Shown one piece after another: positions 1-11,476 of a stretch of 64,000 nt of DNA. Position numbers and translations under genes: made by a program. The notes beneath the pieces were generated by a model. The model ran no database searches. It was not told the origin of the DNA and saw nothing but the letters and a program-made list of their open reading frames with translations. The first letter of the stretch is position 1. Each line of letters begins with the position of its first letter. The stretch lies in contig JAXIVH010000188.1 of NCBI GenBank assembly GCA_036785325.1, forward strand, positions 82,001 through 146,000, written 5' to 3'. This DNA comes from Urophycis tenuis. Taxonomy: Eukaryota > Chordata > Actinopteri > Gadiformes > Phycidae.

Positions 1-264
1 GTGTTCTGTTTCCCTCGGTGATTGCCCCATTGTGTTCACCTGTGTCTTGTTCCCTCACCTGTCTTAGGTTTGTAATTAGTCTGTGTATTTAAGTCCTGTC
101 TTCTGTTCAGTCCTTGTCCGAGTCTTGTCGTCGCCGTTAATGTGTGTTGTCATCCGTCTGTCTGTTCCTGTATCTGTGCTAAGTTTACAATTAAAAGAGC
201 AAAAGTACTCTTGCCTGCCTCGCCTCTCTGCATTTGGGTCCAACCCCTCAGCAACTCCGTGACA
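1..264 (+). repeat. Left long terminal repeat (cut by window edge)
   Basis: Matches 600-878 base for base over most of its length and finishes with CTCCGTGACA at 255-264, the inverted partner of the TGTCATGG that opens the right copy. Small differences (for example the extra gtatatgtgag segment of the right copy near 731-760) show that the copies have diverged since insertion. Confidence 0.75.
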
Positions 265-552
265 GAAGACTCGGACCCCCCAGATTCTGCAGCCTCAGCC
301 TCCCCTGAGGCCCTGGTCCCAGCGGCATTCCATGAGTCCAAGGGGTTCCGCCTTCACCGCCGGCCTCCTGAAGGTCCGCGCCCCCGCCACCGGCCTCCTG
401 AGGGCCCGCGCCACCACTGCCGGCCTCCAGAAGGGTTCCGCCTGACGTTCCCTGCTCCGCCCCTGGGAGCCCTCCTCCAAGCCCCCTCCTCCCACCCATC
501 TTGGTGTTGGGGTTTAGGGACGTCAGGAGCCGTCCCTTGAGGGGGGGGGTAC
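265..552 (+). other. LTR-element interior, proline-rich coding remnant
   Basis: An open frame crosses the left LTR and interior (142-540). Within the interior it encodes three imperfect copies of an Arg-Pro-Pro-Glu-Gly unit (around 358-435). Such Pro-rich tails occur at the end of some fish Gypsy polyproteins; here nothing catalytic is left. The frame starts inside the LTR and is unlikely to be a separate gene. Confidence 0.5.
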
Positions 553-878
553 TGTCATGGTCTGTGTCTGTGTTGTTGTTTTCATTGGTTTGCTTTGTGT
601 TTCCCCTGTGTCCTGTTTTCCTTGGTGATTGCCCCATCGTGTTCACCTGTGTCTTGTTCCCTCACCTGTCTTGGGTTTGTAATTAGTCTTGGTGTATTTA
701 AGTCCTGTCTTCTGTTCAGTCTTGTCGTTGTATATGTGAGTTGTCGTCGTATGTCGCAGTGCATGTGAGTTGTCGTCCGTCTGTTCCTGTGTCTTTGCGT
801 AAGTTTACAATTAAAATAGTATCAAGTACTCTCGCCTGCCTCGCCTCTCTGCATTTGGGCCACCTCCCACCGCAACTG
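553..878 (+). repeat. Right long terminal repeat
   Basis: Starts TGTCATGG directly after the G-run at 541-552 and parallels the left copy to about 877. The terminal CCGTGACA seen on the left is missing, so the 3' edge is truncated or replaced by the following SINE-like tail. Confidence 0.7.
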
Positions 879-887
879 TTGTCTCTC

Positions 888-945
888 CCTTGTATGTCGC
901 TTTGGATGAAAATTTCTGTTAAATTACTAAATGTAATATAACATT
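888..945 (+). repeat. SINE/LINE 3' tail fragment (CGCTTTGGA type)
   Basis: The stretch tgtatgtcgctttggatgaa followed by a TCTGTTAAAT-ACTAAATGTAA-like end matches the conserved 3' module of several fish SINEs and LINEs. A second copy in reverse orientation lies at 38146-38225. Only the tail is visible, with no tRNA-like head. Confidence 0.55.
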
Positions 946-1411
946 TCGGATGTTGTGCTATGTAATCTCTTTTTTCCCTCTTAAACATGTCTAGGGTGTT
1001 CAGAGGCCTTATTGTTTGCCCTTGCGTCCAGACTTGATATCCAGAGGAAGTTGAGCAAAAAGGCGAAAAACAAAGCTCCCCTGCATGTCAGACGACAATC
1101 GAAACCACCCAGTCAGTTAAAGGATTTTGTCCAGCTGCCAGACGACGGTATGGTTACTACAATACTAATTACTGCTATTTAGTACACATGTTTGGGTTTT
1201 TACTTTTCAATTCATAGTAATAAAGCATTGTTTAATTAGCTGTAAGGTTACCAACAATATTCATGTGTTCATCAAAGCTAATATTTTCTTTCTCACAGAT
1301 ACAACTCTGGCCCAATCTGCTGAGCCCAGATCAGTTGCCCAGAAAAAAGGTTAGTCTTTCTATTTTGCAGTGTGTATGTTTTGGTTTTGAATAGTGTAAT
1401 TGGATTTGAAT

Positions 1412-1815
1412 TAGGGCTGTCAAGCAATAAAATAAAAATAGTTGAATTAATGACACGATTTGTTATTAATTAATCTAATCTCATATCGATATGTGGTGAG
1501 AAGCAATTAAAAATCTGTCAGATCTGCCATTGATGCGCAGTGACAGAGTAAACAAGCCTGGGCAGTGTGATGTTCGCTTCACATTAATGGCCAACAACAG
1601 ATACTTCAATTGATTTTATTTAATGTAGAACACGATTTCTTTACTTCTGATTTACCCATGTCATAGTTTGCCTAAAACTAGCGTGCTAACCGACTTCAGA
1701 CCACACCAACAACACTTATCAAATCTTGCTAGCTTACGCTATATAGAGTGCGATTTAACGAGTTATTTTTCCTATAAGTAATTAATCGTATTAATGCGTT
1801 ACTTTGACAGCCCTA
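1412..1815. mobile_element. hAT-type MITE in an intron
   Basis: Begins TAGGGCTGTCAAG and ends CTTTGACAGCCCTA, an inverted pair, and is flanked on both sides by the identical 8-mer ATTTGAAT (1404-1411 and 1816-1823). An 8-bp duplication and TAGGG ends are hallmarks of hAT transposons. It has no open frame of note, so it is non-autonomous. It sits in the intron between BEN exons 2 and 3. Confidence 0.9.
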
Positions 1816-2494
1816 ATTTGAATAGAAGATTGTTAGTGCCATGCGCAAGCATACATTACTTTTACTCTTTTACTCTCCAGAGGGAAAAAACTTAAAAAGG
1901 AAACATGACGTGGCAGTCACAGAAGCAAGCCAGCAGGATTTCTGCACACAGTTTTTGATGCCAGTGCTGCCACCCTCTTCCCATTTGCCGCCTCCTCCTC
2001 CATCTCCCTCTCCTCCTCCACCCCAGTCTTTATATTCCTCAGCTGTGAATTTAGACGATATCAGTGAGAGATGTGAGAGATGCACAGCAAATGAAAGAGA
2101 AATAGAAGAACTGAGAGAGAGATGCGCCAGGCTAGAACAAGAAATGGCAAAGTGCAGAGTCCACAAGGTACATTTTACTCTGAGATACAGTACACTTTTC
2201 AGAATTTGTAATTCAGCTAGAATAATCGTGTAATTTGATCTGACCGGTTCACTTTTTCCCCTGAACTGCCTTCTCAAATATTGAGGCCGCAATTTACGAG
2301 ACGTAAAGTTTCCCACCTCTCGCCTGTCTTTTAGGACAAATCAAAGACTGTAAAATTGTATTATGGTAGATTTTTGTATAAAAGCATCAGTTGAAATTCA
2401 AAATTGTACATTTGTTGTTGTTGTTTTACAGACCCAAACAATTACATCCCCAAAAGAGGGATACATGTTGACGTAGCCCCACATGTAAGTCTTG

Positions 2495-2567
2495 CCATTT
2501 CTCTCTCTCACACACATACACACATTTAGTCACATACACTTTCTCTCTCTCTCACACACACACACTT
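2495..2567. repeat. CT/CA simple repeat
   Basis: Alternating ctctctct and cacacaca runs with two short interruptions, inside the intron before the last BEN-like exon. Confidence 0.9.
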
Positions 2568-3249
2568 CAATGAACATCAGAGGGAGCTATGTCCTTGTGT
2601 CGGCCAGTAGAATCTATAAATGTGGAGGGTGCTGTATTATTGAGGAAAGTGTGACATGTCTCAATTAATGCTACCACATATAGAGGGTACGCTTAAAAAA
2701 TGTTTAGTTTAATATGTTAGATCAGGTCTGTCTGGTAGAGGCCAAAAGGTGTTCATGTACACTTGTGTACAAATACTTGATACGGCCTATGCGGAGGTCA
2801 TAATATACCAAAGCAGTCAAGCAGCCTAAAGTAAACAATGTGGACTATACTATTGGGGGGAGGTGATTAAAGTACTTTTACTCTCTTATTTTAGATTCTA
2901 CTTGATCAGGACCAAGAATGTCCTCCTGATTATGAGTGAATTGCCCTGACCAGACTGGCCATTTCAAAGGCCTGGATGATAGGGACAATTGCAAAGTGCA
3001 AAGGAAAGGGCTCAAGTTTTCTATTAAAAAAGTTCATAGATGGGTTCTTTGAGCCAAAGGACCTTAGGCCAGACAGCAACACAGCTGGTCAAAAAACCAG
3101 TGATGGCAGCACTGAGATGTGAGTATGCTAATTGTTTCCAGAGTGGCTGCATATTTTGTAATTAAGATCCAGGTCAACTTCAGATCAAACTGATGATTTG
3201 TTGTCTTCATCTCTTTTGATTAAGTGTATAAAAATTGGAAATACAGGAT

Positions 3250-5630
3250 TGGTGGTACTCCTGCTGGGCATTTCTGCCTGACGCACCTCCTCCGGCGCCT
3301 TTGGAATGTTTGTGTACCCTGAACACTTTGGGCCTAACTGGGTCATCAGCTGGGGACCACCGGTCGTTGATGTTTCGCTCCTTTAACCCCAGGACATCGA
3401 CCGGTGGCGGAGCGATGGCTGGGATTTCTCCCTGCCAACCCCACTGATGCCCTAGGTGTTACTCGGCCCCCAGCTCCTATCCTTCCTCCGCAGCCACAAC
3501 CAGAAGCTGCCTTTCTCTGCCTCCTCCGCCAGCTCCTTTGACGCTCTCCGGAGGCCAGCCCCTGTGCACCCGAGATCTCTGAGCAGGCGAGAGGTTGAAG
3601 AGCCCACAAAGCCCCTGCACCCCACCTCGACAGGGCATATAGTGGCTTTCCAGCCCGCCTCCCTGCACTCCGCTGCCAGGTCTGAATACTTTTCCCTTTT
3701 CCTCTCATGTGCAGCTTCTAGCCCCTCCTCCCATGGGACAGTGAGCTCCACCAAGAGGACTGCCTTGCTGGCCGCAGACCACAGCACCATGTCTGGCCGC
3801 AGTGGTGTTTCGGTGATCTCCCTGGGGAACTGCAGCTGCCTTCCGAGGTCGACTCTCATGCTCCACTCGCTGCCAGGTGAGAGGAGCCTTCCCAAGTTTG
3901 ATGGGCGGGGGGCATTGATGTTCTCGCCAGCCCTTGCAAACTGGATGGTGTGTCTTGCTGGGGTAGCTGGCCGGCTGTTCGCTTCCCGTCTGCATGATTC
4001 GGCTACCTCTGCCAGCTTCTTCAGGACAGCATCGTGCCGCCATCTGTAGCGGCCTTGGGACAGCGCCGTCTTGCAGCCCGAGAGGATGTGCCGGAGGCTA
4101 GCATTGACGGTTTGACAGAGGGGGCAGACCTCTTCAGCGCCGAACCACAGGTGGAGATTCTGGGGGCAAGGTAGCGTGTTGTAGGTTGCTCGGATCAGGA
4201 AGCTGAGCCTGGCTTGAGGGGTCTTCCACAGGTCGGGCCACGTCATAGGCCTGTCTATGACACCTTCCCATGACGTCCAGCCTCCCTGTCTCCTCTGGGC
4301 CACCGCTTTGATGGTATAGCGTTCCTGCTCCGACCTTGCCACTTCCGTCACCACCATGGTTTTTCTCTCCCACTTGGAGGCCTTAGACCAGAAGAGGGGG
4401 GTCTCACTCCGGCCAAGACCTGCTCGACCCACTTGGACCCTGCCGACCACCTCACGATGCTTTAGCCTGCCGATTGCCTGGTCGACCTCTTCCTCTGCTC
4501 TCCACCTCCTTCCTGTTCGCACTTGGGTTCCCGCTGCCCTGACCAGGTGATCGGAGGATTCTCTCAACTCCAACACCATCCGGGCCTTCTCCTTCTTATA
4601 CCCCAGGCTGATGGAGTGCAGCGGCAGTTGGAGTGTGCTCCGACCGAAGAGGCCCACATCTGAGAGGCATCTTGGCAGCCCCAGCCACTTCCTAATAAAG
4701 GAGTTTGCCAGTTGGTCCAGCTTGCTTGCAAATGATGAAGGAACCTCGCTCACCTTCAGCGGCCACATCACCCGATGGTAGAGTATGTGCTGGTAGCACC
4801 ATACCTTGTATTTGCCTGGGAGCTGGCTCCGATGGATCCTGGACAGACCATCTGCGAGCTGCTTCCTCACAGCCTCTCCCGCCTGCTTGTCAGAGAGCTC
4901 TGCTGTGTAGGAGCGCCCCAGGCTACGGATGGGTTGCTTCGATAGCAGCGGGATCTCCTCGCCGCCTGCAGTGAAGATGGTGTGGTCGTTCCTGACCCCT
5001 TTCCTGAGGGACAGGCTTCGGGACTTGGATGGCTTGACCTTCATTCTCGCCCAGCCTACAAGCTCGTCAATCCTCTTCAGCAGTCTTGTTGTACATGCTG
5101 CTGTCTGGAGGATGGTGGTGACGTCATCCATAAAGCCTCGCAGCGGTGGTAGCCTTTGGCCAGATGGCAGCTTTACTCCTCCGACCATCGTCCTCGCCCC
5201 GATGAGGATGATCTCGAAGGCCGCGATGAACAGGATGGGAGAGATGGAACATCCCATCGCTATGCCCACCTCGAGCTGCTGCCATCCCGTGGTGAAGTCC
5301 TGGTGGACACAGGACATCTGCAGGTCTGCAAAGTACTTGGCCACCAGGTCTTTGATGCAGTCAGGCGTGTGGAAGAAGTCCAAGGCGAAGCTTATCAGTT
5401 GGTGCGGGACGGACCCGTAAGCGTTGGCGAGATCCAACCACACAACATGGAGGTCGTTCTTCTCTCTCCTTGCCCTTTGGATTTGCTCCCAAATGACGGC
5501 TGAGTGCTCCACGCACCCTGGGAATCCTGGGACACCGGCCTTCTGACAGCTGGTGTCTATGTAGCTGTTACTCGTGAGGAAGCTGGTCAACCTCTTGGCC
5601 ATGATGGAAAAGAATATACCATCAACAACC
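3250..5630 (-). mobile_element. 5'-truncated LINE with restriction-like endonuclease
   Basis: The minus strand carries the 3' two-thirds of a non-LTR retrotransposon: reverse transcriptase from its early motifs onward, a Cys-Cys-His-Cys knuckle and a C-terminal PD-(D/E)xK nuclease. About 200 bp of 3' UTR follows the stop (3451 down to about 3250). The 5' end is cut inside RT near 5630, the usual result of incomplete reverse transcription. The domain order is that of the R2/R4/NeSL/HERO group. HERO- or NeSL-like seems likelier than R2 because there is no sign of an rDNA target. Confidence 0.7.
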
Positions 5631-5680
5631 TGAACATGAAGGATGCGGACTTCAATAAGGCTGTAAATTCCAAGGTCCAT
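3452..5680 (-). pseudogene. RT plus RLE polyprotein, N-terminally truncated
   Basis: One open frame of 742 codons without a true start. In order: RT palm motifs, with an LDLANAYGSVPH motif and the catalytic FMDD box near residue 183; a thumb region; a zinc knuckle (VCPLC, then His and Cys, near residue 517); and a nuclease core with RPDMVLW near residue 627 and VELTVPWE near 642, followed by the KY residues of the RLE fold. The family nicks target DNA and primes cDNA synthesis from it. The frame is intact to its stop, so the loss is only at the 5' side, and the insertion may be fairly young. The first codons, to about 5630, read through the junction into flanking DNA. Confidence 0.75.
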
Positions 5681-5716
5681 ACAGCGAAAAGGGCCATTGA
5701 CCTGAGCAGACTCTAA
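5631..5716 (+). pseudogene. Possible last BEN-gene exon piece
   Basis: Directly beyond the truncated 5' end of the LINE, the plus strand reads LNMKDADFNKAVNSKVHTAK and ends in a TAA at 5714-5716. This would suit the end of a BEN domain and would make the LINE an exon insertion. The upstream counterpart near 3225-3250 does not join in phase, so the link is tentative. A GTACGT donor follows the stop. Confidence 0.3.
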
Positions 5717-6172
5717 AAGGTACGTGTTTGCCGTACAAGATTGACTACTTGTCCCCGTGGATCCTTAAAAAGTCTTAAATTTAGTTTTTAAATTGTCTAA
5801 AAAGGTCTGGAATTTTAGGAGGGGAGGTATTAAATTAGGGGCAGAATGAATGAGTGTCTATTTTTGATTACATTCATATGTTTTATTTTACCGGTAATGT
5901 TATTTTATATCCTGCAACATTATTAAAGTCGGGCACGGGGTTGGTTAGCACATGCAATGAGGTTGCTTGGCACACACTTCAAATGCTATAGCTACAAGTA
6001 GGGCTGGGTACTTTTTGAGCACCGACCGAATCACATGCGTAGCACCGAGTATCGAAAACTGACCAAGCATTCGGTGCCAATTTTCGGTACTTGACAGATC
6101 ATTTATACGGAGAACAGGAGAAATACCCGTTTCTCCCGTTCAACCAATCCAAAATGTGATAAAGCCTCTGAT

Positions 6173-6893
6173 TAGGGCTGGGCGATTACTTGAATTTCGA
6201 TTATGATTTTGGCTTCCCTCGATCATTAAATCAAGATAATCGTAATAAAACGATCATTCTGCCACCCGCCGTGTTTTGTGTGGTAAATGGAGCGAACCCT
6301 TCTTTCTCCACCTGCGCGCCCCCGCCTGAAAACTTGCAAGATATGTCACGCGACCGTGTCTGTACCTCAAGCGCATACGACCAAGCGAATGCGACCAATC
6401 TATTTAACCACTTAAAAGTTCGCACACAGAGTAATACATGACAAGCAATGAAGGAAAAAATGCAAAGCTCCTCCACTCCTGCCACCACAACACAGTCCTC
6501 AATTAAGGAGACCCTATACAATGCCACCCCATATCCAGCCAGCTCCTGCAGGCATAAAGAAATAACAGATGCAATCGCATACTTGATTGCCAAAGACATG
6601 TGCCCTATCAGCACCGTTAGCGACCCGGCGTTCAATAAACTGATAAACACATTGGACAAGCGGTATGTGTTACCACCATGTCACCATTTCAGTAGAATTG
6701 CGCTGCCTGCCCTTTATGACGAATGTCGCGGAAAAAGTTGCACCACAACGGACCTATGTTTGAGTCGCACCATCAAAAACATTTTTTGATTTTTTTTTTT
6801 TTAAATCAATGAATAATCGTCTTTAATAATCGCAATTACAATATCAATCAAAATAATCGTGATTATCATTTTTGACATAATCGAGCAGCCCTA
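6173..6893. mobile_element. Nested hAT element, 721 bp
   Basis: Starts TAGGGCTGGGCGATTA and ends ATCGAGCAGCCCTA, with internal AT-rich inverted repeats of the aatcgat type on each side. The flanks are CCTCTGAT (6165-6172) and CCTCTGTC (6894-6901), 6 of 8 positions alike, a decayed target duplication. It keeps a fragment of a hAT transposase. Confidence 0.8.
6347..6789 (+). pseudogene. hAT transposase N-terminal fragment
   Basis: The frame first shows ATNLFNHLKVR, the end of a BED zinc finger. After a stop it continues (6448-6789) with a stretch typical of ZBED-like hAT transposases, including IAKDMCPISTV and FNKLINTLDKRYVLP. The catalytic core and the C-terminal dimerisation region are absent. 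A stop at 6439-6441 separates the two parts. Confidence 0.7.
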
Positions 6894-7083
6894 CCTCTGT
6901 CTCATTAAATTATCTATCTAGCGGCTAAATAGATAGATAATTAAATGATAGATGATATAAGGCTAGATTTGAGCCTTATAGGCAGGGATGGAGCGGACTC
7001 GAGCAGCGCGCGCACGGAGTGCTTCTCAGTGCGCACGCTGCTAGAACGGTGAGGAGTGTGGATCGATTTGTCAAACAATAATA

Positions 7084-7420
7084 ATGTCGCAGGAACGTTC
7101 TAAGGTGTGGCTGCACTTCACTCGGGAGGGGGGAACAGACTCCGAAGTGCAATATTTGTTGCAAGAAAGTAGCAGCCAAATCTGCAAATACTTCCAATTT
7201 AATGAAGCACCTGCTTATTCATGGTATAAACCGGCGAGCGGAAAGTTGCCATGCGTTCGATGCATGGAGAAGCACGTCTTCGCCAACTTCAGTAGTTAGC
7301 CCAAGCCCAGGTAACGTCCAACCAGCCGCCGCATCCATCGACCCAGAACCAAGCACATCTAGCGCGATTGACCAGGATGTTGGGTTTCGGGAGGCATTGC
7401 TCAGCAACAGATGGTGGGGC
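7084..7420 (+). pseudogene. BED zinc-finger remnant, frameshifted
   Basis: The ATG at 7084 opens with MSQERSKVWLHFTREG, a BED-finger start (aromatic W and F positions). About 7140 the finger continues in another frame with C-x2-C and NTSNLMKHLLIHG, so an indel splits it. It probably is the start of the transposase of the outer hAT. The rest of 7421-8097 shows no convincing coding signal. Confidence 0.55.
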
Positions 7421-8097
7421 TTTTAGTCTCTTAGTTTTGTTTATTATTAGATACAATTTTTCTTTTTCGGAGACATCCACCAGGAGGCCAGTTTTTGGTG
7501 ACAGGTTTTTCATTTTATATTGTAATTTATTTGTACTGAATGTATTTAAACAGAGTTCTTAATACAGCTGTTTGAGTTAAAGTAACATTAAACAACACTG
7601 AAGCATTTGAGACGTTGTGGCTTATTTCCTATGGCATTGTGCTGTCCCCACTGCACCTTTCACGAGGAGATTCGACAGCCAGATAACACCTTCTTTCAAC
7701 CAAGACTCTGAAGACGTTGCTTTGTTTTCAACAGGTTTACTGGTTTCACAAAAGGGTAAAACTACAAAACAGCACTTATTAGCATGTAAAATAAACTTGT
7801 TTAACTCTACTAATTTCTGCAAATATCAGTGAGAACATGTCAACAAACACAAAATATATAATACATACGGACGATGCTCTTGAAAAGGACAAAATGCTTG
7901 CAGATTCACTGGAAGACTTCTGACATGTGGTTGTTCATTGTCTGCACATTCTTCAATCAACTTCCTGAACTGAGTCGCTTCCTTTAACTTTACACCCTTC
8001 AAAATAAAAGTCTAGAGTCTATTTACACTTTTTAAATATTGGCCAGTAGGAGGCGCAAAAACACAACAGAAACCATCACTACAACTGCAACAGAACA

Positions 8098-11000
8098 GGC
8101 ATCATGGCGCCCCCCAAGGCAGACGTGTTTGCTCGCTCCGCACCTGGATACGCTGTTTTTCTTGTGTGTTTTCCCTAGTTCTTAAGTGCTGTGCACTGCG
8201 GACATATAGCAGGCAAGCACTCTTGGACATTGCTTTACACAATACTGCTTTTACTGGACATATCCCGCCGGAACTACAAGTCATTGTTCGGCCCCACAGT
8301 TACCGCGGCCCGCCCCTGGAAGGTCCCGAAACACCGGCCTCGAGTGAGTGCGCTGACCCAAGGAGAGCGCTGAGGAGGCGGCGTCGTAAGAGAGGCGGGC
8401 TCCATGCTAGGCTAAAGGCACGTCTGAGCAGACCACCGCTAACGTGCAGTCTCTGGAGAACAAACTGGATGAGCTACGAGCTAGGATAATATCACAAAGA
8501 GAGACTAGAGAGGGCTGCGCTCTTATCTTCTCCGAAACCTGGCTCTTAGAAAACGTCCCGGACTCCGCTGTTCACCTGGAGACCCACTCATTGTACCGGG
8601 GGGACCGGACCGCTGCCTCCGGTAAGACAACGGGGGGAGGCGTGTGTGTTTATGTCAACAACGCGTGGTGTAGGGATGGACGGACTGTGCACAAGCACTG
8701 CTCACCAGACCTGGAGTTTTTACTGTTGCGATGCCGTCCCTTTTTTCTCCCAAGGGAATTTGCGTGTGTGTTTTTGGCTGCTGTTTACATCCATCCATGC
8801 GCTAACTACACCGCGGCGCTCAGTAAACTCTATGACGTCATCAGCGCGCTGGAGACCGCTCATCCTGATGCTGTTTTTATCGTTGCTGGTGACTTCAACC
8901 AGTGCAACTTACGGTCTGTACTCCCTAAATACTTCCAACACGTGGACATACCCACCTTGGGAAAAAACACCTTGGACCACGTTTACAGCAACGTACGTGG
9001 TGCACTCCGAGCCGCCCCCCGCCCCCCCTTCGGAGACTCGGACCACATCTCTCTGTTTCTGTACCCGGCCTACAGACAAAGACTCAAGCAGTCAAACCCT
9101 GTCACCAGACAGGTTAAACTATGGACACCACAGGCTGAGAGCACTCTACAGGACTGTTTCGCCACACGAGGGGACTCCTCCATCAGCGTAGTACTAGAGG
9201 ACTACGCTGAGTATGTGACTGGGTATATTACCACTTGTGTTAGAACATTATACCCACCGCACAAGTGAGGAGGTTCCCCAACCAGAAGCCCTGGGTAAAC
9301 AGAGAGGTGCTGCATTTGTTACGTGCTCGCTCTGTTGCATTTAGGTCTGGCAACGAAGTGGAGTACAGAGCTGTGCAGTACAGACTGAAGAAGGCCATAA
9401 GAGCGGCCAAAAGACAGCACAGAGAGAAGACGGAGGACTTCTACTCTAATGCTGACCCCAGGAGAATGTGGCAATGTCTGGACCACATGAGAGACTTCAG
9501 GACCAGCTCTAAAACCTCCACCATCAGCCCTTCAGACAGCCTGCCAGACGACCTCAACGCCTTCTACGCCCGCTTCGAGAGCCCCACCCCCACCACCTCT
9601 GTGGAATACACACACACCCCGGCCACTCCTCCCCCCTTCCCCCCCCCGCCAGTCGTCACATCAGCCCAGGTACACAAAGCCCTGAGGAGCGTCCACCCCC
9701 GGAAAGCAGCTGGGCTGGACAACATACCAGGACGCGCCCTCAGAGCTTGTGCTAACGAGCTGGCTGATGTCCTCACCGTCATCTTCAACCTCTCCCTCAG
9801 TCAATGCATCGTCCCAAGATGCTACAAGACCACGACCGTCGTCCCCGTCCCCAAGAAGAACCCCCCATCCTGCCTGAATGACTTCCGGCCAGTAGCACTC
9901 ACTCCAATCATCATGAAGTGCTTCGAAAGAGTGATACTGGCCCACATTCACAACAGCATCTCGGACACCATCGACCCCCTGCAGTACGCCTACAAGCACA
10001 ACCGGTCCACCTCCGACGCCATCGCTGCCGCCCTCCATGTCTCCCTTTCCCACCTGGAAAATAAAGACTCCTACATCAGGATGCTCTTTATCGACTACAG
10101 CTCCGCCTTCAACACCGTCGTCCCCCACAATCTCACCCATAAACTGTCTGCTCTAGGACTCCACCCCTCCCTCTGCGACTGGCTCCTGGACTTCCTGACT
10201 GGCAGACCACAGTCTGTCAGGATTGGGAAAAGGACTTCAGCCACTATAACCACAAACATCGGGACCCCGCAGGGCTGTGTCCTCAGCCCCATCCTCTACA
10301 CCCTGTTCACCCACGACTGCGTCGCTTCCCACCCTGACAACACCATCATTAAGTTCGCCGACGACACCGCCGTGATTGGACGCATCACTGGCGGAGACGA
10401 GGCGGACTACAGGAGGGAAGTGGACAGTCTGGTGACGTGGTGCGGACACAACAACCTCACCCTCAACACTGACAAGACCAAAGAGATGATTGTGGACATG
10501 AGGAAGGAGAGGAGGCCTCATCAGCCACATCCGAGGTCTTGAGGTTGAGAGGGTGAGCAACTTCAAATACCTAGGGGTCCACATCAGTGATGACCTCACC
10601 TGGACATTCAATACCACACAGGTGGTGAAGAAGGCTCAGCAGCGGCTGTACTTCCTGAGGAGGCTGAGGAAATTTGGGATGGCGCCCAAGATCCTCAGCA
10701 ACTTATACAGCTGCATCATTGAGTCTGTCTTGACCACCTGCATCACCGTGTGGTACGGCAGCTCAACTGTGTGGGACCGCAAACGCCTGCAGAGAGTGGT
10801 AAAGACTGCGTCTAAGATCACCAGGACACCACAGCCCTCTCTGCAGAGCATCTACCACCGCAGAGTCCACAGGAGAGCTGCCTCCATCATCAAAGACCCC
10901 ACTCACCCCCAGCACGGACTCTTCACACTCCTGCCCTCAGGCCGGAGGTTCAGGAGTGTGAGATGCAGAACCACCAGGTTTAAGAACTCCTTCTTCCCCA

Positions 11001-11345
11001 CGGCCGTCAGACTGTTGAACAGCTGAACCCCCTTAAGGACAGAGCGGCCCCTCCCCATGGACATCCTCACTGGACACTTTACCATGTTCTTGCACTAATT
11101 GCACAATAATGTTTAATGTTTACAGCTACTGATGCACTATGCACATTTACAATTTCATTTCATTCACATCTTCTAAATTTCTATTTTATATTTTTTATTT
11201 GTACAGTTATTATATTCTATTTAGATTTTATACATTATTTATATATACTCTTTCGGCATCCAGTGTGGGCAGCAAAGTAAGCATTTCATTGTTCAGGGAA
11301 AAGCGTTTCTTTACTGCACACATGACAATAAAAGCTTTGAATCTA
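8098..11345 (+). mobile_element. L2-type LINE, nearly full length
   Basis: Contains a 5' leader with a start-like ATGGCGCCCC (8104), an APE endonuclease, RT, a C-terminal region and a 3' UTR ending in tgacaataaaagctttgaat, the A-rich tail style of fish L2/CR1-group elements. It is inserted inside the outer hAT, so it is younger than that element. No clear target duplication was found. Confidence 0.8.
8444..11026 (+). pseudogene. L2 ORF2: APE endonuclease and reverse transcriptase
   Basis: Three overlapping frames make one protein: 8444-9268 (APE endonuclease, with FSETWLL, VAGDFNQ and GDSDHISL motifs), 9265-10542 (RT with LFIDYSSAFNT, GTPQGCVLSP and FADDTAVIG) and 10553-11026 (C-terminal RRLRKFG, LLPSGRRFRS and a final RLLNS). 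The two breaks near 9262 and 10545 are single small indels. The first frame continues upstream without a stop, so the true start is earlier, probably near 8104. Such proteins nick the target and copy the element's RNA in place. Confidence 0.8.
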
Positions 11346-11476
11346 TTTTGTTGAATGAAAAAAAAAAGGTTATTGAAATTTGTTCAACACTCATCCAAGT
11401 AAGGTATCTGTATCGAATCCCATGTATCGGCACCGGTATCGAAAAATTTCAAACGATTCCCAGCCCTAGCTACAAG

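Larger units (their letters stand above)
1..878 (+). mobile_element. Short LTR retrotransposon, gutted interior
   Basis: Two near-identical stretches (1-264 and 553-878) flank only 288 bp. The left copy ends in CCGTGACA, the right begins TGTCATGG, and a run of nine or more G ending in GTAC sits just before the right copy, as expected for a polypurine tract. Both copies contain a TATA-like tatttaag, a Cys-free T/G-rich R region and an ATTAAA-like signal. No gag, protease, RT or integrase remains, so it cannot move by itself. Its left end lies outside the window. The ends and tract fit a Ty3/Gypsy-type element. Confidence 0.75.
995..3118 (+). pseudogene. BEN-domain protein gene, five exons, broken
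   Basis: Exons with matching AG/GT borders are visible at 995-1147, 1299-1349, 1881-2167, 2432-2484 and 2895-3118. The first three join in one frame: a basic Lys/Arg-rich stretch, then a run of prolines, then a coiled coil rich in Glu/Arg (2060-2165). The last exon encodes a segment ending in FLLKKFIDGFFEPKDL, which fits the second half of a BEN domain, a DNA- and protein-binding fold of chromatin factors. Exon 4 does not join exon 3 in phase, and an in-frame TGA lies at 2937-2939, so this copy looks inactive or is a fragment of a gene family. A strong donor (GTGAGT, 3119) ends the last exon. The BEN call rests on motif memory only. Confidence 0.5.
5999..11468. mobile_element. hAT transposon carrying nested hAT and L2
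   Basis: Ends TAGGGCTGGG and CCCAGCCCTA are inverted, and the flanking 8-mers GCTACAAG (5991-5998 and 11469-11476) are identical. Just inside both ends lie 'gggtatcga/ccggtatcg' type sequences common in fish hAT families. A BED-finger remnant at 7084-7300 may be its own transposase start. Much of its length is inserted material: a smaller hAT (6173-6893) and an L2 LINE (about 8098-11345). Confidence 0.85.

Noticed and set aside
2060..2165. Possible bZIP transcription factor
   Set aside because: A coiled coil is visible but no basic DNA-contact region in register; better explained as part of the BEN-type gene.
3456..4049. Plus-strand frame of 197 codons
   Set aside because: Antisense shadow of the LINE polyprotein on the minus strand.
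9661..10140. Minus-strand frame of 159 codons with Gly/Val repeats
   Set aside because: Shadow of the L2 reverse transcriptase; composition follows its codon bias.
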